Below, in pieces: positions 1 through 9,263 of a stretch of DNA of 42,410 nt; position 1 is the first letter of the stretch; each line of letters begins with the position of its first letter. Position numbers and translations under genes: made by a program. The DNA is from Nocardiopsis halophila DSM 44494 (lineage in GTDB: Bacteria; Actinomycetota; Actinomycetes; Streptosporangiales; Streptosporangiaceae). The notes under the pieces were generated by a model. It made no database searches. It was not told where the DNA came from and saw nothing but the letters and a program-made list of their open reading frames with translations. Where the stretch lies: contig NZ_ANAD01000201.1 in NCBI RefSeq assembly GCF_000341245.1, forward strand, positions 19,025 through 61,434. Reading direction: 5' to 3'.

Positions 1-3000
1 GGTTGTTCTGCTCGGGGTCGGAGGCCACCAGGGCGTCGGCGGCGGCGTCGATCAACCGGAGCCGGTGGCGCAGGTCGGCCAACCGGTCCTCCCAGCGGCG
101 CTCGGCGGCGGCCACCGCCTCCTTGATCCCGACCGCGGCGAACTCCCGGAGCTGGGCGGCCGCGTCGTCGCCGACCGGCTCACCGGCCCCGGCGAACAGC
201 CCGAGGAACCCTTCGACGAGCCGCGGCCCCTCGGCGATGGCCGCCTCGGTGAAGGAGGCCAGCCACCCGGTCTCACCGAAGAGCGCGGAGGCGCGCCGGG
301 GCAGCGGCAGCACCCCGGGCAGCTCCCCGCGCGCCGCCAGGTCGACCAGGTGCGCGGCGTACTGGCGGCGCAGGATCTCCACGGCCGACGGGTAGCTGCC
401 CGGCGGCTGGATCCGCCCGGCGATCATCGCCGTGGGGTCGGCGAGGTAGTGCCGGTCACGCGCCCGCCTGCCGGCCAGGGTGAGGAGCAGGGCATTGCCG
501 CTGCGCCGCCCGGCCCGCCCGACGCGCTGGGCGTAGTTGGCGGGCCCGTGCGGAACCGAGGCGAGGATGACGGCGGACAGGTCGCCGATGTCGATCCCCA
601 GCTCCAGCGTGGGCGTGCAGGAGAGCACGTTCGGGTCGTTGTGGTGCCTCTGCCCCTGGAAAGCTGACTCGACGCGCTCGCGCTGGGCCCGGGTGAGCAG
701 GCCGGTGTGCTCGGCGGTGGTGACGCGGAACGGCTCGGCGTCCAAGTACAGGTGGCGGTAGTAGTCGCCGGTGAACCGGTGGTCCTCGTCGGGGTCGAGG
801 TGCCCCGAGCACAGGTAGCGGGGGCAGGCCAGGCCGTGCCATTCGGGGACCAGGTCGGGGTGGACGGTCTGGCGCCAGCCGCAGACCGGGCAGCGGATCC
901 CGGCCCGGTGCACCTCGTCCTCGCAGAGCCGCCGCACGAGGATGCGTCCGGGCTGGAGCCCGTAGACCCGTGTGGTCTGGTCGCCCGCGGTGAACCGGGT
1001 GAGGACGCCTTCGTCGCGCAGCATCTCCAACAGCACGCCGAGGTAGCGGGCGGCGTCCGCGGCCTCGATGCCCAGGCAGCGCACGGTCCAGTCCTGGTAC
1101 CAGGTGCGGCGCCCGCTGATCGCGTCGAACTCGCTGTTCTTCTTGGGGTCGCCCAGGATGAAGCGGGGCGCGGACAGCCCATTGGGGAAGGCGGGCATGC
1201 CGTCGGGGCGATTGCCCCAGACGGCACCGAACCGACGCGTGCCGGCCTTGTCGATCCACGCGTCGAGCCAGTGGTGGGCCAGGCCTCCCCGCATGCGCGT
1301 GCGCTCCAGCAGTCCGCGCAGGTAGCCGCGGAACACGGCGGGCTCGGGGACCCCCGTCAGCCGGTCGGTGTTGTGCAGGAGCAGGTCGCGGGCGAGCGCG
1401 GCGAGCCGGTCGGGGTCGTCGAGCCCCACCTCCACCGCCGCGGTGCGGGTGAGTTCCAGGGTGCGCCCCTGCCGGGAGCGCAGCCCGAACTCCATCACGG
1501 CCGCGAACGCCAGCCGCTCGCCGATGGTCCGCCACACCCGGTCGTCGCCGTCCCATTCCCCGGCCAGGACCGTGTCGATCCCGTCCCGGTCATGCAGGTC
1601 GGGCGGCACGACACAGGGCAGGTAGCGCGGGTCGCCCGCGGTGGTGACGGTGTCGGCGATGACGTCGTTGAGCCGGACGGGGCCTCCGTCGTCGGGCAGC
1701 TGCTCGGCCAGCAGCGCCCGCAGGGAGAAGGTGTAGGACCGGTTGGAGATGAACCCGGCGCGGTGGGCGGCGTCCTGCACCGCGTCGTTGAAGACCAGCG
1801 TCTTGGGCGACTCCCCCGGGTCGGCGAGCTGGCCGCTGGTGAACAGCTCGGTCGCGACCACCGACGCCAGCGACGCCAGCCCGGCGCCGAGGAAGCGCGT
1901 GCCCTGTTCGCTGTCGCAGGCGGGGCACCGGTCGTTCTCGGCGGCGCGGAACGCCTCCTTGGTGTGGGTCAGGTCGGTGAGGACGAAGACCCCGTCGAGC
2001 TCGCCGGTGCGCGCGGCTTCCACGTCTCCGGCGGTGACGGGGCGGACGTGGGCTCCTGAGGATTCGAGGACCGCGACCTTCGTCCCGGCTTGGGGGTCTT
2101 CCGCTTCGTCGATGGCGGCGCGGATGAGCGGGCGCACCGCCTTCTTGCCGGAGACCGCCGCCCGGTAGATGCGGTCGGGGTCGGTGTCCAGGTCGGCGGC
2201 GTGGCGCTCGGGTGAGATGGCGGCCCAGCCCGACCGGCCGCACTGGCGGCAGTAGACCGCGGGCAGGCGGCCCCGGCCGATCGCCGACGCGGTGGTCTCG
2301 GCGTCGAGCGGCGGCGCGGCCTCGCCGTGCCAGCTGAAGGCCGGCGCGGAATCGGTGACGTCCCGCAGCAGGCGGGTGATCGAGCGGACCCACAGATGGG
2401 CTTCGATGTGCAGGAACGGCCGGTCGGGGCGGTCGGGGTCGCGCGCGGTGGACAGCAGCGCGACGTAGCGGGCGAGCGCCTCGGCCACCTGCGGGCGCGA
2501 GGTGCGCAGCGCCTGGCCCCAGGCGTAGGCGCCCTCGCGGGGCAGCCGGTCCAGGACGGCGTCCAGCGGGGCGACCTCGCCGCCGAGGATCCGCAGAACG
2601 GCTGCGGTGAGGATGTGCGAGCGCAGGACGGCGCCGAGCTCGGCGGGGTCGGTGAACTCGCGCCCGGTGAAGGCGCGCTCGATCTCCCCCATCGCGTCGG
2701 GCCGGTTGCGCGGGTCCGGGATCCGCGCCACGCGCACGGGGTCGGGGATGGGCAGGCTGTACCTGATCCCGTCCGGGGACCGCGGGTCGTCGGGGTCCTG
2801 TTCCTCGGTCTCCATGCCCTGGCGCATGAACTCGTCCACGCCGATGCGGTCCTCGCCCACCACCGCCCCCGGGCCGAACTCGGTGGCGAACACGGTGGCC
2901 GCGACACGGCGGATCTCCTCGTCCCCGTCGACGGCACCGCCGCCGTTCGCCCCGAGGGCGTTCGCGCCGAGGGTGGCGCTGGTAGCGACGGGGCAGATCC

Positions 3001-3787
3001 GGCCCAGCGGGCGCCCGTCCTCGCTCGCGCCGGTCACCGAGGCCAGCCGGCGCAGCAGCATCGCCACGTCGGTGCCCTGGGCACCGTCGTAGGTGTGGAA
3101 CTCGTCGACGACCACGTAGGACAGGTCGGCGCCTTCCCACAGCGGCACGTCCGCGTCCCGCTGGAGCAGCAGGTCGAGCATCTTGTAGTTGGTGATGAGG
3201 ATGTCCGGCGGATTCCGCCGGATCTCCGAGCGCTGCGTCATCACCCGGTCGTAGCCGCTCTCCGGGGTGTCGCCCACGTAGAGCGCGGCAGTGACCTGCT
3301 CCAAGCCGGGCAGGGCGAGGTAGCCGTTGAGCCGCTTCGCCTGGTCGTTGGCCAGGGCGTTCATCGGGTAGAGGACGACCGCTTTGACGCCGGCGGCTCC
3401 GCGGGCGCGCTCGCGGCGGCAGTGGTCGAGCACGGGGATCAGGAAGGACTCGGTCTTACCCGAGCCGGTGCCGGTGGTGATGAGGGTGGGCTGCGCCGGG
3501 CCGTTGAGCGTGGACAGCCGCTCGAACGCGGCGGCCTGGTGCAGGTAAGGAGTGAACCCTGCGGGCGCCCACTCCAGATGGCGCCGCCACCCCTCGTCCG
3601 CATGCCGGAAGGGGGTGCGGATGCGCAGGTAGGGCCCGCGGAAGATGCCGCGATCGGGGTCGTTGAGGAACGTCCCGAGGGCGTCGCGGACGGGCTCGTC
3701 GGCCAGGGCGAACGTGGTCGAGAGGTACTGGGTGAGGTTGCGCCGCACCTCGGCGGCGGCCAGGGTGGGCTGCACCGGCTCCGTCAC
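1..3787 (-). CDS. Large SF2 DEAD/DEAH-box helicase, C-terminus cut by window edge
   Basis: Superfamily 2 helicase of the Lhr/YprA-MrfA type, predicted to translocate on nucleic acid with ATP. The frame is open from a GTG at 3787 to the left edge (1,262 residues, no stop). Walker A TGTGSGKTE has its Lys near residue 111, the DEFH box is near 228, SATLG follows, and motif VI QRVGRAGRR begins near 1087. The two RecA-like halves are therefore separated by a very long insert holding Cys clusters (CRQCG, CPACD, CPVCG) that look like zinc ribbons. AGGAG lies almost against the GTG; an in-frame GTG at 3808 is an alternative, and a stop at 3848-3850 bounds the frame. DrmA of DISARM and DUF1998-containing helicases are the families I would compare first. 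Because the protein still continues at 1,262 residues, a DrmA-DrmB-like fusion is possible but cannot be seen. It diverges from the EACC1/caspase operon. Confidence 0.85.
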   Translation of the reverse strand, partial: MTEPVQPTLAAAEVRRNLTQYLSTTFALADEPVRDALGTFLNDPDRGIFRGPYLRIRTPFRHADEGWRRHLEWAPAGFTPYLHQAAAFERLSTLNGPAQPTLITTGTGSGKTESFLIPVLDHCRRERARGAAGVKAVVLYPMNALANDQAKRLNGYLALPGLEQVTAALYVGDTPESGYDRVMTQRSEIRRNPPDILITNYKMLDLLLQRDADVPLWEGADLSYVVVDEFHTYDGAQGTDVAMLLRRLASVTGASEDGRPLGRICPVATSATLGANALGANGGGAVDGDEEIRRVAATVFATEFGPGAVVGEDRIGVDEFMRQGMETEEQDPDDPRSPDGIRYSLPIPDPVRVARIPDPRNRPDAMGEIERAFTGREFTDPAELGAVLRSHILTAAVLRILGGEVAPLDAVLDRLPREGAYAWGQALRTSRPQVAEALARYVALLSTARDPDRPDRPFLHIEAHLWVRSITRLLRDVTDSAPAFSWHGEAAPPLDAETTASAIGRGRLPAVYCRQCGRSGWAAISPERHAADLDTDPDRIYRAAVSGKKAVRPLIRAAIDEAEDPQAGTKVAVLESSGAHVRPVTAGDVEAARTGELDGVFVLTDLTHTKEAFRAAENDRCPACDSEQGTRFLGAGLASLASVVATELFTSGQLADPGESPKTLVFNDAVQDAAHRAGFISNRSYTFSLRALLAEQLPDDGGPVRLNDVIADTVTTAGDPRYLPCVVPPDLHDRDGIDTVLAGEWDGDDRVWRTIGERLAFAAVMEFGLRSRQGRTLELTRTAAVEVGLDDPDRLAALARDLLLHNTDRLTGVPEPAVFRGYLRGLLERTRMRGGLAHHWLDAWIDKAGTRRFGAVWGNRPDGMPAFPNGLSAPRFILGDPKKNSEFDAISGRRTWYQDWTVRCLGIEAADAARYLGVLLEMLRDEGVLTRFTAGDQTTRVYGLQPGRILVRRLCEDEVHRAGIRCPVCGWRQTVHPDLVPEWHGLACPRYLCSGHLDPDEDHRFTGDYYRHLYLDAEPFRVTTAEHTGLLTRAQRERVESAFQGQRHHNDPNVLSCTPTLELGIDIGDLSAVILASVPHGPANYAQRVGRAGRRSGNALLLTLAGRRARDRHYLADPTAMIAGRIQPPGSYPSAVEILRRQYAAHLVDLAARGELPGVLPLPRRASALFGETGWLASFTEAAIAEGPRLVEGFLGLFAGAGEPVGDDAAAQLREFAAVGIKEAVAAAERRWEDRLADLRHRLRLIDAAADALVASDPEQNN

Positions 3788-3910
3788 GCTCCTCGCTCGC
3801 TCACGCACCGCAAAGACCGGGGCGTGCCCGGAGCGCGCGCCGACGCCTCACCGGGGCACCCCCCTCACCCCTCCAACATTATGGGGAACGGGAGGCGCTT
3901 TGGGCCTTTT

Positions 3911-3938
3911 TTTACCTGTTGGCGAGGATTGTTATAAG
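3911..3938 (+). promoter_or_regulatory. Candidate promoter for the EACC1-caspase operon
   Basis: The 383-nt gap between the divergent helicase and EACC1 genes holds an unusually AT-rich patch (about 3880-3940). On the + strand TTTACC (3911-3916) and TATAAG (3933-3938) are 16 nt apart, a sigma70-like arrangement about 230 nt before the EACC1 start. On the other strand CATAAT near 3886-3891 could serve the helicase. Nothing else is recognisable in the gap. Confidence 0.3.
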
Positions 3939-4170
3939 CGGAGGAATTCACCGCACAGCGCCCTTCAGCACCCCGTACCGGACATCCTTTTCGGGACCAA
4001 TGGCCCGGCCGCCACCGACCTCCGGTCCGGCCGACCCGCGCGAGCAGGGTGAATGCCGTCGAATCGGTTGCCGCTGGGACTCCTGCGGCGCAGACTTGAG
4101 GGACTTCCGCCGACCGCGCCTTGGTCACCCCCACTGGTCGTCCCCCCCACGGAGAGCACGAGGTACCGCA

Positions 4171-4578
4171 ATGGAGAACACGATTCTGGTCCGCGTCTCC
4201 TGCGATGTCTTCGACGACGACCTCGCCGCAATGGTGGACGGATTGCGGGAGGAGCTCGACCATTTGGACGTCGACGACGTCCGCCCGCTCGTTGCGGGCC
4301 CCCCACCGCCGGGCGCACGCGGGGACTGGGCCGCGGACGCCTCCGCCCTGGCCGTAATCGCGGAGAAGACGGCGGCCGTCCTGCCGGCGATCGTCCACAC
4401 CGTCCGCGCCTGGCGCCTGCGGTCCCGGCCGCGCCCCTCCATCCGCCTGGAGATCGCGGGCGACGTCCTGGAGATCGCGGAGGGCACCGACCACCAGGCC
4501 GACCGTGCCATGGACCTTTTCCTTCAGCGGCACAGCCTGCAGCGGCACGGCGGTGAGACCGCCCGCTCCGAGCCATGA
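4171..4578 (+). CDS. EACC1-like effector-associated protein
   Basis: Small 135-aa protein just before a caspase gene. EACC1 (effector-associated constant component 1) proteins are small partners encoded beside varied effectors, including caspases, in actinobacterial conflict systems; their biochemical role is unknown. The call rests on size, position, a PPPPGARG turn, a hydrophobic central helix and a basic segment (WRLRSRPRP) followed by beta-strand-like sequence (SIRLEIAGDVLEI), which matches my memory of the family. The ATG at 4171 has GAGG about 7 nt upstream; longer in-frame starts from 3919 lack a binding site. The stop overlaps the caspase start as ATGA (4575-4578), so translation is coupled. 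Confidence 0.65.
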   Translation: MENTILVRVSCDVFDDDLAAMVDGLREELDHLDVDDVRPLVAGPPPPGARGDWAADASALAVIAEKTAAVLPAIVHTVRAWRLRSRPRPSIRLEIAGDVLEIAEGTDHQADRAMDLFLQRHSLQRHGGETARSEP

Positions 4579-6554
4579 CCGGGGCGCGCCGGGCGCTGGT
4601 CGTCGCCCAGGACGACTACGCGAACGACGGGCTCACCGACCTCCGCTCTCCCGAAGAGGATGCCGCCGCACTGGCGCGGGTGCTCGGCGACCCGGCCATC
4701 GGAGGGTTCGAGGTGGAGGTGGTGCACAACGCCGCCTCGCACGAGGTGACGCGGCGGGTCGAGGCCTTCTTCGCCTCGGGCGGGCGCGAGGACGCCCTGC
4801 TCCTGCACTTCTCCTGTCACGGCCTGAAGAATGCCAGGGGCGAGCTGTACTTCGCCGCCTGCGACACCGATCCGAAACTGCTGCGCTCCACGGCTGTCCC
4901 CGCCCTCTTCGTCCGCGAGTGCATGCAGACCTGTCGGGCCCGCAATTCCGTCCTGTTCCTCGACTGCTGCTACGGCGGGGCGTTCATGAAGGGGATGGGG
5001 CTGCGCGCCTCGAATGACGTGCACGTGTTCGACACCTTCACCGAGGAGGCGATGAACAGCGGCCGCGGTTGGGCGGTGGTGACGGCGTCGAGCGCGATGG
5101 AGTACGCCTTCGAGGACGGCCGCCTCACCGAGGACGCCCGCCCGAAGCCTTCGGTGTTCACCAGCGCCCTGGTCGACGCCCTGACGACGGGCGAGGCCGA
5201 CCGGAACGAGGACGGGCTCGTCTCGCTCGACGAGCTGTACGAGTACCTGTACGACCGCGTCCGCACCGAGAATCCGAACCAGACGCCGAGTCGCAGCATG
5301 CACGTCCAGGGCGACGTCTACCTGGCCCGCAGCACCCGCAATCACCGTGTCCTCAAGGGCCTCCCCGACGACCTGGCGGACAAGCTCCTCGACGAGGACC
5401 AGGGCGTGCGGCGCCAGGGCCTCGGCCGTCTGGAGGCCCTGGCGACCGGCTCCGACACCGAGGCGGCCGAGCGCGCCCACGCGGCGCTCAACTGGGTGGC
5501 CGAAAAGGACGCCGGGCCGCTCATGGCCGACGCACGGCGCGTGCTGGACGGCCTACGGATCAAACCGCTGCCGGAGGTACTGAAGTTCGGGCGCATCGCC
5601 CAGGGGGCGGCCCCACCGAGGCGGACGATCCAACTCCTCGGACCGCCGCTGGCACGGCGGTGCGCCCCCCATCCGCACTCGCCCGTGCTGCACGTGGACT
5701 GGCAGGCCGACACCCTGGACGGCCTGGCGGTCACCCTGGACACGACCCGCTTGGGCGCGGTCGACACCGCCCTCACCCTCTCCGGGCCGACCGGCGAGGT
5801 GGAGGTGATGGTGACGGCCGAGATCGTGCCTGCCGAGACGGCCGAACCCCCGAGGACACCGGAACCGGGACCGCATACGGACGCCGGCCCGGCGATGGGT
5901 GACGCTCCACCGGCACCTCCGGCACCGTTCCCTCCTGGACCGGGCACAGCACCGGCCACCGTGCTGGCCGGCCCACAGCCGCCCCGTGGCCAGGTGGGGC
6001 GGGACGTCATTCGGCCGGGGACACCGACCGGCGCCCCCGCTCGGCCCCACCGGCCGGGCGCCGGGCGGCGCGTGGGAGCGCGCCTGATCGACTGCACCTT
6101 GGTCGGCGTCTTCGGATGGGGGCTCGCCTTCTTCACCGTAATGATGATCAGCGCACTCACGGCGCCCGAGAACGTAGAGTCCGGCTTCGACTTCAGCCAA
6201 CCGTTCGACGTCCTGATGTCCATCTGGGTGGTGTCGGTGTTCTTCGGCTGGGGACCGCTGATGTTCCTCTACGACGCCCTCCTGCTCGGGACGCAGGGCC
6301 GCACGATCGGCATGGCCGCAACTGGGGTCTGCGTGGTCGATGCCGCCGGCGGACGCCGCCTCCACCGACGCCAGATCATGATCCGCGCTTCCGTTTTCGG
6401 CCTACCGCAGTCGATTCCCGTGGTCGGGCACGTCTTCGTCCTGTTCGAGTCGCTGGCTCTGGTTTCCGATCCCAGGAAGCAGGCTCTTCACGACCGCCTC
6501 GCCAAGACGCTGGTGGTGTTCCCCGCGGACGCCCGCGACCAGCGCTCCCAGTGA
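4575..6554 (+). CDS. Caspase-family protease fused to a C-terminal RDD membrane domain
   Basis: A 659-aa predicted caspase-like cysteine protease anchored in the membrane. Residues 1 to about 255 form a C14/caspase domain with the catalytic His in HFSCHG (His82) and the Cys in LDCCYGG (Cys132 likely). An alpha-helical segment follows (about 256-325), then a beta-rich region, a Pro-rich linker (about 420-490), and an RDD domain with hydrophobic helices (about 497-650) and the typical GARLID and LHDRLAK ends. Both catalytic residues are present, so an active enzyme is expected. It starts within the ATGA overlap with the EACC1 gene. In known systems such caspases are effectors of regulated cell death; the RDD part would place activity at the membrane or be a self-cleavage target. 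That last point is inference. Confidence 0.88.
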   Translation: MTGARRALVVAQDDYANDGLTDLRSPEEDAAALARVLGDPAIGGFEVEVVHNAASHEVTRRVEAFFASGGREDALLLHFSCHGLKNARGELYFAACDTDPKLLRSTAVPALFVRECMQTCRARNSVLFLDCCYGGAFMKGMGLRASNDVHVFDTFTEEAMNSGRGWAVVTASSAMEYAFEDGRLTEDARPKPSVFTSALVDALTTGEADRNEDGLVSLDELYEYLYDRVRTENPNQTPSRSMHVQGDVYLARSTRNHRVLKGLPDDLADKLLDEDQGVRRQGLGRLEALATGSDTEAAERAHAALNWVAEKDAGPLMADARRVLDGLRIKPLPEVLKFGRIAQGAAPPRRTIQLLGPPLARRCAPHPHSPVLHVDWQADTLDGLAVTLDTTRLGAVDTALTLSGPTGEVEVMVTAEIVPAETAEPPRTPEPGPHTDAGPAMGDAPPAPPAPFPPGPGTAPATVLAGPQPPRGQVGRDVIRPGTPTGAPARPHRPGAGRRVGARLIDCTLVGVFGWGLAFFTVMMISALTAPENVESGFDFSQPFDVLMSIWVVSVFFGWGPLMFLYDALLLGTQGRTIGMAATGVCVVDAAGGRRLHRRQIMIRASVFGLPQSIPVVGHVFVLFESLALVSDPRKQALHDRLAKTLVVFPADARDQRSQ

Positions 6555-6720
6555 ACGCCGCGGAGGCGGGCCGGCCCTTTTTCCGCCACCGGTTCGGAGC
6601 CCGCCTGCACCGACGGGCGCGGCTTTCCCCCTGGTGTATCGTCGGCGCAGACCGAAAGCTCCTCACTTCTTCACATTCACCCCTTCCCCGAAACCGGTGG
6701 ACGACGGAGAAAGGCGGAAC

Positions 6721-7104
6721 GTGGACCTGTTCCTCGGTGGCGTCACGACCTATGCCGGACTGCGGGATGCACTGGTGGAGCACGGCGACTTCGGACGAAC
6801 CGGGATGGGGCGCCTCCGCGACCTGCACAACGCCCTGCGGCTGGGGGCCAAGGTGCGCGAAGAGATCAGCGAGCGGCTGAACGACCACGGAATCGGGCAC
6901 CTGCCGCCCGCCCTGCCGGGGAACCAGGACGCCGAGGTGCGCCTGTACCTGAAGAACACTCCGGTCGGCGAGCTGATCACGGCGGTGCTCGAACCGACGC
7001 GCCGCGGCGACGAACTCCTCGTCGGAGCGGTCTCAGGGCGTGGTGGCGACGCGGAGAGCGCGGAGAAACTGCGCCTGATCGCCCAGATCGTCGGCGGTCG
7101 TTGA
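6721..7104 (+). CDS. Hypothetical protein (127 aa) downstream of the caspase
   Basis: I do not recognise this family. The GTG at 6721 is preceded by GGAGAAAGG with good spacing; an in-frame ATG at 6634 has no binding site and would add low-quality sequence. The product is soluble, mixed charge, with predicted helices in the first 60 residues (including RLRDLHNALRLG) and a strand-rich second half (VRLYLKNTPVGELI). No membrane segment or signal peptide is visible. It lies 166 nt after the caspase on the same strand and could be a third component of that operon or a separate unit. It converges with the gene ending at 7172; the 67-nt gap shows no clear terminator. Confidence 0.7.
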   Translation: MDLFLGGVTTYAGLRDALVEHGDFGRTGMGRLRDLHNALRLGAKVREEISERLNDHGIGHLPPALPGNQDAEVRLYLKNTPVGELITAVLEPTRRGDELLVGAVSGRGGDAESAEKLRLIAQIVGGR

Positions 7105-7171
7105 CCACCGCCCGGCGATCACGGGGACAGGCGCGAGGACACAGGCCCGCCGCTCTCGGGGAAGGGCGCCG

Positions 7172-8143
7172 TCACGTGTCCAGGTGGTCGGCGAAGATGC
7201 CGATCAGGATACGGCCTCCCAACTCCTCCCTGGGCAGGCTGAAATGCACCCGGTTGCGGTGCCGCTCGATCTTGGCGTGCCATTCGCAGGAGAACGTCTC
7301 GCCGTTGTACTGGACGTCCCGCTGGGCCATGGCCTTCGGTTTGCTCCTGGTGTTCGGGCTCTCGGGCGAGACGTCCAGACCCCACCGCCCCAGATAGGAC
7401 TGCACCTGGTACGGCTGCCCCTTGCAGGCCTCAAGGGCCTCGGCGAAGTGGCCGTCGATCGCGGCGAGCACGCCGACGACCTCGTCCCTCAGGTCGCGGT
7501 AGGCGCCGTCGAAGGCCCGGAACCGGAGCGTGGGCGCGCAGACCAGGTTGGGGAAGGCCCGCTCCGCGTAGTCGAGGAACCGGTCCTCTGCCACGTCCTC
7601 GCGGGAGAAGAGCCCCTGCCAGAAGCCGGTGCGGTCCTCGGCGCGCGTGAGGAAGCAGACTTCTCCTGTGCGCTCCCCGTCCGAGACCGGGAGCCATGAG
7701 CGGTGCCGCTCCCCGAAGGAAACGCACCCGGTTCCGTGCTTTTTCGAGGCGTTGACGAGCGCGTACCCGACCGACCAGGCGCCGTCGGTGTCCGTGCCGT
7801 CGACCCGCACGGCGTCGGGGACGGTGCCGACGTCCCCGTACCGTTCGTCGTCCCAGCTCGCGCACCTGTCGAGCAGCCGTGCCAGGAGGCGGCGGGTGTC
7901 GGCGGGGACGGGCGGCGCGTCGGGGCCGAACAGGAACTCCCACAGCTCTTGGCCGTCGTCGCACTCGGTGTCGAAGACCAGGCTGCACACCGCGACCGCG
8001 GCGTCCTCCTGCAGCTCCAGCAGGGCCTCGTTGAACCGGTCGAGCAGGTCGCCGAGCTCATCTCCGCTCAGGCCCCGAAAGTCCAGGCTCGACTCGGCGA
8101 CGACGTACCGGAAGGGCTCATGGACGGCGGCGGCGTCGGGCAC
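7172..8143 (-). CDS. Unknown protein, third gene of the DUF262/DUF3696 module
   Basis: 323-aa soluble protein with no family I can name. The GTG at 8143 has GGGAGG about 7 nt upstream and lies 26 nt inside the end of the ATPase gene, so the two are coupled. The sequence is acidic, with a helical N-terminus (GLSGDELGDLLDRFNEAL), a central Trp/Gly-rich stretch and a C-terminal part with many charged residues (HAKIERHRNRVHFS, then GGRILIGIFADHL). The overlapping order DUF262, ATPase, this gene suggests one functional unit, in which this protein may be the variable sensor, effector or specificity subunit. It is tail-to-tail with the gene ending at 7104. Confidence 0.8.
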   Translation of the reverse strand: MPDAAAVHEPFRYVVAESSLDFRGLSGDELGDLLDRFNEALLELQEDAAVAVCSLVFDTECDDGQELWEFLFGPDAPPVPADTRRLLARLLDRCASWDDERYGDVGTVPDAVRVDGTDTDGAWSVGYALVNASKKHGTGCVSFGERHRSWLPVSDGERTGEVCFLTRAEDRTGFWQGLFSREDVAEDRFLDYAERAFPNLVCAPTLRFRAFDGAYRDLRDEVVGVLAAIDGHFAEALEACKGQPYQVQSYLGRWGLDVSPESPNTRSKPKAMAQRDVQYNGETFSCEWHAKIERHRNRVHFSLPREELGGRILIGIFADHLDT

Positions 8144-9263
8144 GGGCTAACCTCCCGAGATCGTGTTCGAGCTGGTCGAAGAAACCGGCCGGCCATTCGG
8201 CCACTTCGCCGTTGGCCTTGAGGTCGATGGAGACGGCGCCGGGGCCCTCCTCACCGGGGCCGATGCCCGACGGCTCACCACCGGTGCCGCCGAAGTAGAG
8301 CATGGACACGTCCGCCCCTGCGACCGTCCCCTCCTCCGCGGCGGCCAGGCGGACCCCGTTGAGCACGTGGTCGCTGTGGGTCTCCACCAGCACTTGGACC
8401 CCCGAGCCCGCGACCCGGGCGAGGAAGCGTCCGATGCGCGACTGTCCGGCCGGGTGCAGGTGCGCTTCGGGGTTCTCCACGATCAGCATTCCGCCGGGCT
8501 CGGCCAGCAGCCCGGCGACGATGACGGGGAGGGCGTAGGAGACGCCGAACCCCATGTTCGTGGGCCGGATGGGCTCGCCGTACACCCCGGGCTCCTGGAA
8601 GCGGATGGTGCTGGCGGTCAGCCCGGTGGGCCATGCGGCGTTGATGCGCAGCGGCCGCACGATGTCGCCGGCCCAGCCCTCGACGTGGGTGCGCAGCGTC
8701 GTGACCCCGTACTGCTCGGCGGTGCGCGGGTGCTGCACCGCCTCCGGCACCTGCCGGGTCTCGTTCACCGCGAGCACCTGGGCGGTGAACTCGCCCTGGT
8801 GGCCGACGCCGATCCGGGCGACGTCGGCCGCGGAGACGCCGAGCTGGTCACGCGGCCCCAGCCGCTCGGCGCCCAGATAGGTGAAGCCGAAGCCCGTCCG
8901 TGTCAACTCGGGCAGCGGCGTCTCGTACTCGTTCTGCAGCCGGAGGAACAGGGCGCGCTCCTCCGGTACCGACAGGCGGTAGTGCCGGTACTGCGGGCCG
9001 CTGTACAGCCCGAGTTCGATCGTGGGGCCGTCCGCGTCCAAGGGCAGGAGCTCCTGCGCCTCACCCAGCGCCAGGCCGTACGGGCCGTTCAGCTGGATCG
9101 CGTTGCCGCTGTGCGGTTCGGAGATCTGCCGGGCCAGCAGGAGGGCCTGGATCACGGTGCTCTTCCCGGCTCCGTTGAGCCCGCTGAGCACGGTCAGGCG
9201 GCGGAGGTCGAACGCGGCCCGTGTAAAGCGCTTGAAGTTGGCGACCTCCAGCTTGGTGATCAC
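8118..9263 (-). CDS. AAA/ABC-type ATPase of the DUF3696 kind
   Basis: 381-aa SMC/OLD-like P-loop ATPase. Walker A GLNGAGKST is at residues 28-36, an ABC signature-like GFGVSYALP lies about 40 residues before Walker B, Walker B is LIVENPEAHLHP, and the switch histidine is in ETHSDHV. The C-terminal NGEVAEWPAGFFDQ stretch is the sort of tail annotated as DUF3696. The GTG start at 9263 overlaps the TGA of the DUF262 gene as GTGA, so it is translated by coupling; the same frame stays open upstream only because the DNA is GC-rich. Proteins of this group commonly sit next to nucleases in defence loci and act as ATP-driven sensors or clamps. It likely forms a complex with the DUF262 protein and the downstream unknown. 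Confidence 0.85.
   Translation of the reverse strand: MITKLEVANFKRFTRAAFDLRRLTVLSGLNGAGKSTVIQALLLARQISEPHSGNAIQLNGPYGLALGEAQELLPLDADGPTIELGLYSGPQYRHYRLSVPEERALFLRLQNEYETPLPELTRTGFGFTYLGAERLGPRDQLGVSAADVARIGVGHQGEFTAQVLAVNETRQVPEAVQHPRTAEQYGVTTLRTHVEGWAGDIVRPLRINAAWPTGLTASTIRFQEPGVYGEPIRPTNMGFGVSYALPVIVAGLLAEPGGMLIVENPEAHLHPAGQSRIGRFLARVAGSGVQVLVETHSDHVLNGVRLAAAEEGTVAGADVSMLYFGGTGGEPSGIGPGEEGPGAVSIDLKANGEVAEWPAGFFDQLEHDLGRLARARRRRRP

Noticed and set aside
2327-3937. Long + strand open frame opposite the large helicase
   Set aside because: It mirrors the helicase gene; high GC keeps antisense frames open. The encoded sequence is Gly/Val/Arg/Gln-rich with no domain, while the opposite strand has clear helicase motifs.
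3911-4170. Extension of the EACC1 gene to the upstream in-frame ATG at 3919
   Set aside because: The extra residues are low-quality, AT-rich promoter-like DNA lies there, and ATG 4171 has a good ribosome binding site.
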